This document shows positions 1-4,789 of a stretch of 9,850 nt of DNA, piece after piece. The DNA is from an uncultured bacterium. Lineage in GTDB: Bacteria; Bacillota; Clostridia; Oscillospirales; Oscillospiraceae. The notes beneath the pieces were generated by a model. It was given only the letters and a program-made list of their open reading frames with translations, was not told the DNA's origin and ran no database searches. Made by a program: the position numbers and the translations under genes. Location of the stretch: contig CAJMQD010000018.1 of assembly GCA_905215425.1 (NCBI GenBank), forward strand, positions 1 through 9,850, in the 5' to 3' direction. Each line of letters opens with the position of its first letter. Position 1 is the first letter of the stretch.

Positions 1-70
1 TTTCTCAGTTTGAGCAAGGCCAGTCCGCCCCCACAGGGTAAGAGCAGGAAAGAGCGCCAAAAGAAATCAG

Positions 71-110
71 AAGCTCCGCACCCGCCGGAATTCCGGTGGA
101 TGCGGAGCTT
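71..110 (-). terminator. Hairpin, probable terminator of the BTAD regulator gene
   Basis: The outer arms 71-80 and 101-110 are perfect reverse complements. An inner stem (85-90 with 91-96, flanked by a G-U pair and two more pairs) makes a nearly continuous stem of about 18-19 pairs with one mismatch. It begins 35 bases past the regulator's TAA stop (145-147). On the minus strand it is followed by CTGATTTCTTTT, a U-rich but broken tract, so termination may be inefficient or partly dependent on other factors. The plus-strand side has no U-run. Confidence 0.5.
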
Positions 111-144
111 ATCTGTTTCGATTGCGTTCAAACGCTGAATTGTC

Positions 145-1230
145 TTATTCCGACTCTTTGATCGGAGTGAACTTAGCGCGCTCCTCTTTCTCCCCGCCCG
201 TCGGCAGTACGGGCAGCAGGCTGTAACTGGCTGTGGTGTTCAATCCGATGATCGTCTTCTGATAGGCCTCCACCACCCGCTGCATAACCTTAACACCGTT
301 TTCATAGCTGGCCGTGGGCAGCATAACCAGATATTGCAGAGCACTGAACCGGGTGAATGTATCTCCGGAACGCAGACACCGGATGATGGTCTCCTTCAAC
401 TGCTCCAGGGCAGCGGCGCCCCGCTTGGCGTCCAGCTGGAAGCCGTTCTGGTCCAGAACGGTGATCATGGCCAGCTGCACCACCCGGCCGCTGCGGCGGG
501 CGCTTCTGGCCTCCAGACGATAGATATCCTGGAAGGTAGCCAGCTCGCAGTAGAAGGCTCCGGAGCCCTCCCCTTCTTCCTCCAGCTCCTGCCGCACGGT
601 GTAGAGGTCCAGCTCGATGTTCTTCTCCTCTTGTGTCAGCTTGCGGTAAAACTGAGTCAACCGCTTCGATGGACTGACCCCCAGATGGTCCATCAGCATC
701 TGCGTCACTTGGGTGTAGTGGCGAATCGCGCTCTTCCGGTCCCCTGCCGCCACCAGCGCCTGCATCAGCAGCAGGTGACAGGCCTCGTCATAGGGGTCCA
801 ACTCGCAGACACGCCGGCAGATCCGCGCAGTTTCGGCGTTGCGGCCCATCCCCAGCAGCTTTTCCGCTGTGATGTTGCACAGCTTCAGATACCGCGTGTG
901 GTAGTAGGTCCGGTGCGTCACCGTCCAGGGACTGCCCACGGCATTGGGCAGCAGGTCTCCGCCGTAGAGCTGAATGGCGAGCAGGGCCTTCTCCATGTCC
1001 TTCGCCCCTTGGTCGCAGTAGGCGTCAAACCGCTCCACATCCAGCTCCAGCTCGATGTCCGGTCCCCAGGTATAAACTCCCCGGCGGTACTGGATCACAT
1101 CCTTGCCGTTTTCCAGCCCCAGCCGGTCCTCCATAGCGGACCGCGCCCGATGGAGCAGGGTCTTCATGGTGTTGCTCGGGTCCAGATCCGTGTCCCCCCA
1201 CAGGGCCTCTACGATCTCATCCTGACTCAC
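145..1230 (-). CDS. BTAD regulator with GGDEF-like tail (C-terminal part of an interrupted gene)
   Basis: This is a transcriptional regulator lacking the first half of its winged helix. Numbering from the GTG at 1230, residues 1-56 hold the second and recognition helices and the wing of an OmpR-type domain (SQDEIVEALW, then NTMKTLLHRARSAMEDRLG, then a Q-Y-R-R-G-V-Y-T-W wing). Residues about 62-205 form a helical bacterial transcriptional activator domain (BTAD), TPR-like, with LDPYDEACHLLLMQAL and GDRKSAIRHY. Residues about 224-343 resemble a GGDEF fold (LEARSARRSGR, then RSGDTFTRFSALQYLVMLP), but the GGDEF signature is replaced by FSALQY, so cyclase activity is not expected. The missing start of the winged helix lies directly upstream in the same frame, separated only by TAA at 1240-1242. 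This piece could be made by reinitiation at GTG 1228-1230, by readthrough, or not at all. It is divergent from the small gene at 1582 and near the pilus operon, so it may control either; this is inferred from position only. Confidence 0.75.
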   Translation of the reverse strand: MSQDEIVEALWGDTDLDPSNTMKTLLHRARSAMEDRLGLENGKDVIQYRRGVYTWGPDIELELDVERFDAYCDQGAKDMEKALLAIQLYGGDLLPNAVGSPWTVTHRTYYHTRYLKLCNITAEKLLGMGRNAETARICRRVCELDPYDEACHLLLMQALVAAGDRKSAIRHYTQVTQMLMDHLGVSPSKRLTQFYRKLTQEEKNIELDLYTVRQELEEEGEGSGAFYCELATFQDIYRLEARSARRSGRVVQLAMITVLDQNGFQLDAKRGAAALEQLKETIIRCLRSGDTFTRFSALQYLVMLPTASYENGVKVMQRVVEAYQKTIIGLNTTASYSLLPVLPTGGEKEERAKFTPIKESE

Positions 1231-1239
1231 CGGCCGATC

Positions 1240-1389
1240 TTAAAACAGGGACATATATTCTAAGAAAGCCCAAAGCCGTTTTGATGTGCTGTCTTGCTCT
1301 GTTATTCGATACTCTGTTCCGTCTGCCGCAATGCGGGACATAGAAAATCCGCCCAGCAACTGCACAGAAATTCGTTCCCGTTTATCCAC
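1240..1389 (-). pseudogene. N-terminal winged-helix fragment of the BTAD regulator, ended by in-frame TAA
   Basis: The fragment encodes 49 residues starting at GTG 1387-1389, which has GGAGG at 1397-1401 and a 7-base spacer. It contains the N-terminal beta-sheet (ISVQLLGGFSM) and first helix (TSKRLWAFLEYMSLF) typical of OmpR-type effector domains. TAA follows at codon 50, and the same frame continues D-R-P-V-S-Q-D-E into the ORF ending at 145. No frameshift is needed: one base change (AAA, CAA or GAA to TAA) would explain it. The intact gene would span 145..1389 and encode 414 residues. The break falls in the turn between helices 1 and 2, so neither piece alone is a complete DNA-binding domain. 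It could be a true nonsense mutation, a sequencing error, or a site of readthrough or reinitiation. Confidence 0.75.
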
Positions 1390-1430
1390 CCAGACCCCTC
1401 CCGTTCGGAAATGTATGGAAAATTTACGAC

Positions 1431-1447
1431 AATTGTACCATACAATT
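1431..1447. promoter_or_regulatory. Inverted repeat over the regulator -10 box, possible operator
   Basis: AATTGTA-CCA-TACAATT is a perfect 7-base inverted repeat with a 3-base centre. Its left arm contains the -10 hexamer of the minus-strand promoter. A dimeric protein bound here would block RNA polymerase, which would fit repression or autoregulation. Part of the symmetry comes from the AT-rich -10 itself, so it could be coincidental. Confidence 0.35.
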
Positions 1448-1460
1448 CCAACTGTGGCAA
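1432..1460 (-). promoter_or_regulatory. Sigma-A-type promoter of the BTAD regulator
   Basis: On the minus strand, TTGCCA (1455-1460) and TACAAT (1432-1437) are separated by exactly 17 bases, each matching consensus at 5 of 6 positions. The -10 is preceded by TGG, an extended -10 (TGn). Transcription would start near 1425, leaving about 36 bases of leader with the GGAGG ribosome site at 1397-1401 before the GTG at 1389. This is the best promoter in the window. Confidence 0.7.
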
Positions 1461-1510
1461 CCAATTACGCCAATAGCTTTTATAGCAATCATAGAGATTT
1501 TTCTTTTCGC

Positions 1511-1546
1511 TGTAACCTATCAGTAACATTTTACTTGTATGATAAT
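1511..1546 (+). promoter_or_regulatory. Candidate activator-dependent promoter of the 142-residue gene
   Basis: A plausible -10 lies at 1538-1543 (TATGAT) or 1541-1546 (GATAAT), with no good -35 at the right distance. Upstream, GTAAC occurs at 1512-1516 and again at 1523-1527, exactly 11 bases apart, ending about 10 bases before the -10. A weak -35 replaced by direct repeats on one helical face is the layout known for OmpR/BTAD (SARP-type) activators. The repeats are short, so this is suggestive only. Confidence 0.3.
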
Positions 1547-1581
1547 GATAGTCAAACCATACTTTGGAAGGAGTGAACGGT

Positions 1582-2010
1582 ATGGAGACCCCGTATTCCC
1601 ATTTTGTCCCTGTGTCTAACACCACTTATCTCGTCACCGTCACAGCTTATGAAAATAAGTGTCCCGTCGGCGACTTCTACTGCCCCCAAACCGGCCTTAC
1701 CGTTCCCTTTTCCAGCCTGGCCCAGCTGCTGCTTACCATGGAACAGTCCATGGATCTGAACAACTACCCCCAACGCAGCACCGAAGCCCGCACCTTCCGC
1801 CCCAGTATGAAGATCACGGGCGGACAGCCTGTGGGCTGGGAGCATAACCGCTCCGCTCTGGCCACCTTTAGGTTCAACATCCTCTTCCGGCAAAACGCCA
1901 GTTGGCAGGGGAGCATCATCTGGAACGACCGCAACATGGAATCCCATTTCCGCAGCGTTTTAGAGCTGATCATCCTCCTGGACGACGCCCTCACCTCCAG
2001 CCTGTCATAA
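1582..2010 (+). CDS. Small protein of unknown function, divergent from the BTAD regulator
   Basis: It encodes a 142-residue soluble-looking protein with no signal peptide or membrane segment. I cannot assign a function. The ATG at 1582 is chosen because AAGGAG at 1568-1573 sits 8 bases upstream; an in-frame TTG at 1564 lies upstream of that site and is unlikely. Visible features are a beta-rich N-terminus with Cys27 and Cys34 around a Gly-Asp turn, then PQRSTEARTFRP (about 63-74), and a C-terminal block at about 96-137 with FRFNILFRQNASWQG, a Trp, and FRSVLELIILLDDAL. From memory, this C-terminal signature recurs in small uncharacterised proteins of gut Clostridia; I could not check this. It is transcribed away from the regulator and toward the pilus operon, and ends in its own hairpin terminator. 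A role linked to the regulator, such as co-regulator or target, is possible from position alone. Confidence 0.8.
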   Translation: METPYSHFVPVSNTTYLVTVTAYENKCPVGDFYCPQTGLTVPFSSLAQLLLTMEQSMDLNNYPQRSTEARTFRPSMKITGGQPVGWEHNRSALATFRFNILFRQNASWQGSIIWNDRNMESHFRSVLELIILLDDALTSSLS

Positions 2011-2019
2011 AAGCCCCCT

Positions 2020-2049
2020 CGTCTCACGCCCCAGAGCGTGAGACGTTTT
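2020..2049 (+). terminator. Intrinsic terminator of the 142-residue gene
   Basis: CGTCTCACGC (2020-2029) pairs perfectly with GCGTGAGACG (2036-2045) across a 6-base loop and is followed by TTTT. It lies 10 bases after the TAA at 2008-2010. The U-run is short, but a second terminator follows immediately. Confidence 0.7.
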
Positions 2050-2063
2050 GCTCTGTAACGCGC

Positions 2064-2098
2064 AAAAACCCCGGCATCCATAGGATGCCGGGGTTTTT
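2064..2098. terminator. Bidirectional terminator between the pilus operon and the convergent gene
   Basis: An 11-base perfect stem (2069-2079 with 2083-2093) closes a 3-base loop. It is flanked by AAAAA at 2064-2068 and TTTTT at 2094-2098, so it has a U-tract on both strands. On the minus strand it begins directly after the TAA of the last sortase gene (2100-2102). It ends the pilus operon and backs up the plus-strand terminator at 2020-2049. Confidence 0.9.
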
Positions 2099-2099
2099 C

Positions 2100-2699
2100 T
2101 TATGCGGAAAAGGGTTGGTCCAGCGTACACCGAACGGTGTATCGCTGTTTGCCGCCATACGTGCAGGTGAACAGAGTCAGGTCCCAGTCTCCGTCCTCCA
2201 TCTTGGCTACGTCGTATCCCTGGATGGTCTCTGTGCCCGCAACCGTATAGTTCCACACATTGCCGTCCACATCAGTAAAGGTGATCTTATCCCCCGCCTG
2301 CAGCTTGTTCAGCCCGGCGAAGTGGGAGCGGTAATTGTGTCCGGCGATGATCATGCCGTCGTACAAATCGCCCTTATAGAGGCAGGGGGAATATTTCAGC
2401 AGCGCATCGCTCCACTCCCCCTGCACTGGCAGGGTCCTGTCCAGGGCCGGAATATCCAGCACGCCGATATAGTCCCGGTCGTCCAGGGTGATGGTGGGCA
2501 CCACCACCTGAGGCTCCGGCACCAGCTGCTGCTCCTCCGTCTCCTTCTTTGGTATGATTTCCCGCAGTTCTTCCACGCCCACGTCGGCGCTCGCCGCCGC
2601 CCGTTCCTCGTCAAAAATATTTTTGACGGTCAGGCCCAGGGCGCCGGCCAAACACAGGACGCCAGCTGTGATCAATACCGCGGCGCGTTTACTTTTCAT
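2100..2699 (-). CDS. Second sortase (non-class-C), probably wall-anchoring or basal
   Basis: It encodes a 199-residue sortase-family transpeptidase with an N-terminal membrane anchor (about 7-24) and an extracytoplasmic catalytic domain (about 68-195). The catalytic His is His121 in IIAGHNYRSHF, the nucleophile is Cys179 in TLFTCTYGG, and the probable catalytic Arg is Arg186. The spacing from Cys to Arg is short. It lacks the TCTPYGxNxHRL signature and C-terminal membrane segment of class C enzymes, so it resembles the small class B, D or E-type sortases; I cannot settle which. Its ATG overlaps the end of the LPQTG pilin gene by 11 bases, and the upstream GGTGAG is a modest ribosome site, so coupling is likely. 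Two further cysteines, Cys106 and Cys191, lie outside the active site. By analogy with two-sortase pilus loci it may attach the finished pilus or the LPQTG subunit to the wall. It is the last gene before the operon terminator. Confidence 0.85.
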   Translation of the reverse strand: MKSKRAAVLITAGVLCLAGALGLTVKNIFDEERAAASADVGVEELREIIPKKETEEQQLVPEPQVVVPTITLDDRDYIGVLDIPALDRTLPVQGEWSDALLKYSPCLYKGDLYDGMIIAGHNYRSHFAGLNKLQAGDKITFTDVDGNVWNYTVAGTETIQGYDVAKMEDGDWDLTLFTCTYGGKQRYTVRCTLDQPFSA

Positions 2700-3840
2700 T
2701 CTTTCTCACCCGGCGGGCGTCGGCCCAGCCAAGGACGAACAGCACCAGACCCACCAGCGTCAGGACCTGCACCGGCCACCACAGCACGCCGGTCTGGGGC
2801 AGGTTGCCCTGGGGGATCTTCTCGTCGGGGATGTTCAGCGAACCGTCGCCGCCCTCGCCGCCGGTGCCCGGATCTTTACCGGGATCGACGGGTCCCTCGG
2901 GGATGGGCTCCGTCGGGATGACCACGCTGCCCGTATTGGTCACCACAAAGGTGTTGCCCTCCCGGTCCACCAGAACGGTGTACTCGTCGGGTACGTCCAC
3001 CTCGGCCAGCGTCCACTCGGCGTTTTTATCCAGGTTGTTCCAGGTGTGCTTCCAGCCCTTCGATGCGGTCAGGGTTACCTCGTCATACTCCTTGCCGTCC
3101 TTCATCAGGCGCACGGTCACGGAGCCGGGACGGGTCTCGGAACTGTCATCCTCCCACTGCTTCAGCACGGACAGGGAGATGTAGTTCTTACCTCCGCCGC
3201 CGCCCTTGTAGCTGCGGTCCCACTTGCCGTTGGCCGCTACGTCATACTGCCAGTTCTCGCTGACAACGACTTCCTTGCCGCCGGGCTGTATTTCCGTCTT
3301 CTGCTCCAGGTTGGGCAGGGTCAGCAGGGTGCTCTTGGGGGTGTAGGTATACCGGCCGTCCTTCAAAGCGCTGCCCATGAGCAGATACAGGCCGCAATCC
3401 AGCCCCTCAAACTTCACCACGCCCTTATCGTCCACCTTTTTGGTCGCCACAGGGGTGTACTTCAAGGTGTAGTTCGTTTCATCCTTGGCCTGGTCCGCCA
3501 GATCAGCGGTCACATAACCCGCCAGCGTGGTGGTCAGGGCGTCCCAGTTCTCTTTGGCCTTGTCGTTGTCCAGGGAGAAGTCTTCCCAATTGATGGCCAA
3601 CTCCTTAAACTCGGTTTTCTCCACGCTGAACCGCACCGTGGCGTCCATATCCGCCACCTTGTACAGGCGCAGCTCCATGTCCTTCATGGGGAAGCTGCGC
3701 TCCGTATCGTTATAAGTCAGGGTCAGGGAGCACGTTTTCTCCGCTTCCACCCGGCTATATGCCCCCGCGGGAGCCGCCAACATAGACAGGCAAAGCGCGG
3801 CGGACAGCAGACTAACCATCCATTTTCTCACTGTCTTCAC
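2689..3840 (-). CDS. LPQTG-anchored minor (probably basal) pilin with Cna_B domain
   Basis: It encodes a 383-residue wall-anchored pilin subunit. GTG at 3838-3840 is preferred because AAAGGTGG (3849-3856) sits 8 bases upstream; an in-frame GTG at 3852 lies inside that ribosome site. It has a signal peptide at about 1-27 (cleavage after APAGA), then an N-terminal beta domain at about 35-185 with Cys37 and Cys149. A poly-Gly linker at about 213-217 leads to a Cna_B domain at about 221-303 with likely isopeptide residues Lys227 (VLKQWEDD), Glu280 (LAEVDVP) and Asn302 (VVTNTG). A Pro/Gly/Asp-rich wall-spanning stretch (about 309-335) precedes LPQTG at 347-351, a membrane helix and a basic tail (RRVRKNEK). 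The gene start overlaps the class C sortase by 29 bases, suggesting coupling. Its LPQTG differs from the LPSTG of the shaft and adhesin, which fits a basal subunit handled by the second sortase; this role is inferred. Confidence 0.85.
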   Translation of the reverse strand: MKTVRKWMVSLLSAALCLSMLAAPAGAYSRVEAEKTCSLTLTYNDTERSFPMKDMELRLYKVADMDATVRFSVEKTEFKELAINWEDFSLDNDKAKENWDALTTTLAGYVTADLADQAKDETNYTLKYTPVATKKVDDKGVVKFEGLDCGLYLLMGSALKDGRYTYTPKSTLLTLPNLEQKTEIQPGGKEVVVSENWQYDVAANGKWDRSYKGGGGGKNYISLSVLKQWEDDSSETRPGSVTVRLMKDGKEYDEVTLTASKGWKHTWNNLDKNAEWTLAEVDVPDEYTVLVDREGNTFVVTNTGSVVIPTEPIPEGPVDPGKDPGTGGEGGDGSLNIPDEKIPQGNLPQTGVLWWPVQVLTLVGLVLFVLGWADARRVRKNEK

Positions 3841-4693
3841 CAGAATTACCACCTTTCTTTTTTCCGGAATGTTGTTTTTTCTCTTTGGGTCCGCCCGCCA
3901 GCAGCAAAATCAGCAGCACCAGCAGCAGGGGCACCGCGATCAGGGGTGCGATGGCTACCGGCTCGATTTGCAGCGCGTCTGCCGACACTTGGACGAACAG
4001 GGCGTCCGCCGGCGTCTCGATCCGGTGGCCCCGGATCAGCAGGCGGTGGGTATTGATGCCGTATGGCGTACAGGTGATCAGGGTGCAGTAGTTTTTCCCC
4101 TCCTGGATCTTCAGGGCCTCCATATCCTGGGGCTCTACGATCAGGATCTGATCCACCTCGTAGGTCGTGATCTCGTTGAGGATGTGGACATGGAACATAT
4201 CCCCCTCCACCAGCTTATCCAGGTGGGTAAACAGGGTGGCCGAGGGCAGGCCCCGGTGCCCGGTGAGCACCCCGTGGACGCTGTCGCCGCCAATGGGGAG
4301 GGAACTGCCCTCCAGCGTGCCCACGCCCGCCTGCAGCACGCCCTCTGACGTGCCCAGATAGATGGGCAGAGACAGCTTGATGGCCTCAATCTCGATATAG
4401 CCCACAGCGCCGCCGGTGGAGCCCAGCAGGGAGAGGTACTCCTCCTCTTCCTCCTCTGACAGGGTGAACACGTCCTTCCGCCCCACCAGGGAGGCGTTGT
4501 ACGCCCGGGCCTGCTCCAGCAGGGCGTCGTACTTGGCGTTGTCCATCTCGTTCACCGCGTCCAGATAGCTGGCGATGGCCCGGCTCTGCCGGAAGGAGTT
4601 CCAGTAGTCGCTGAGACTGGGGTACAGCAGCAAGGAGAGGCCCACGAGGAAGATAATAACTAATAAAACGGTGGAACGGTTTTCTCTCTTCAT
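3812..4693 (-). CDS. Class C sortase (pilus polymerase)
   Basis: It encodes a 293-residue membrane transpeptidase that cleaves pilin LPxTG motifs and joins them to a lysine of the next pilin. ATG 4691-4693 is preceded by AGGAG (4700-4704) with a 6-base spacer. An N-terminal membrane helix spans about 8-24. The catalytic residues are His146 (VLTGHRGLPSATLFTHLDKL), Cys208 and Arg217 within TLITCTPYGINTHRLLIRG, which is the class C signature. A C-terminal hydrophobic helix (about 246-266) and a Lys-rich tail are also typical of class C. The lid that normally reads DP[WFY] appears here only as Asp74-Val-Phe76, followed by six consecutive glutamates. It lies between the major pilin and the LPQTG pilin; its stop overlaps the next gene. 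The gap to the pilin gene upstream holds two strong stem-loops, which may lower sortase output relative to pilin. Confidence 0.92.
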   Translation of the reverse strand: MKRENRSTVLLVIIFLVGLSLLLYPSLSDYWNSFRQSRAIASYLDAVNEMDNAKYDALLEQARAYNASLVGRKDVFTLSEEEEEEYLSLLGSTGGAVGYIEIEAIKLSLPIYLGTSEGVLQAGVGTLEGSSLPIGGDSVHGVLTGHRGLPSATLFTHLDKLVEGDMFHVHILNEITTYEVDQILIVEPQDMEALKIQEGKNYCTLITCTPYGINTHRLLIRGHRIETPADALFVQVSADALQIEPVAIAPLIAVPLLLVLLILLLAGGPKEKKQHSGKKKGGNSGEDSEKMDG

Positions 4694-4715
4694 AGGACTC
4701 TCCTCGCTGTCGTGC

Positions 4716-4742
4716 CCCGGGGAGGGGAGCTCCCTCCCCGGG
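4716..4742 (-). promoter_or_regulatory. GC-rich stem-loop upstream of the class C sortase
   Basis: CCCGGGGAGGG (4716-4726) pairs with CCCTCCCCGGG (4732-4742) across a 5-base loop, an 11-pair stem. On the minus strand it ends 12 bases before the AGGAG ribosome site of the sortase gene. No U-run follows, so it is not an intrinsic terminator. It could slow RNA decay or processing, or be a dispersed palindromic repeat. Confidence 0.55.
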
Positions 4743-4758
4743 TGACAGTCTGTTTCTC

Positions 4759-4781
4759 GTTCCCGCCCCAGGGGCGGGAAC
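4759..4781 (-). promoter_or_regulatory. GC-rich stem-loop directly after the major pilin stop
   Basis: GTTCCCGCCCC (4759-4769) and GGGGCGGGAAC (4771-4781) are perfect complements around one base; the real loop is probably about 5 bases. It starts 8 bases after the pilin TAA. On the minus strand it is followed by GAGAAACAG, not U's. It probably protects the 3' end of the abundant pilin message or marks a processing point rather than fully terminating. Confidence 0.55.
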
Positions 4782-4789
4782 AAATTGGA

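Noticed and set aside
1240..1242. Stop-codon reassignment as explanation of the TAA in the regulator
   Set aside because: TAA, TAG and TGA all end other genes of this window at sensible places.
334..1263. Long plus-strand open frame of 309 codons
   Set aside because: Lies opposite the BTAD regulator, which has clear domain structure; the plus-strand translation is low-complexity His/Gln/Leu-rich with no recognisable motif.
3841..3852. GTG at 3852 as start of the LPQTG pilin
   Set aside because: It overlaps the ribosome-binding sequence AAAGGTGG; the GTG at 3840 has proper spacing.
2554..4056. Plus-strand open frame of 500 codons
   Set aside because: Runs antisense across three pilus genes with convincing motifs; it is a GC-driven shadow.
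4694..4783. Longer N-terminus of the class C sortase by 30 codons
   Set aside because: The extension is translated hairpin sequence; AGGAG six bases before 4693 fixes the start.
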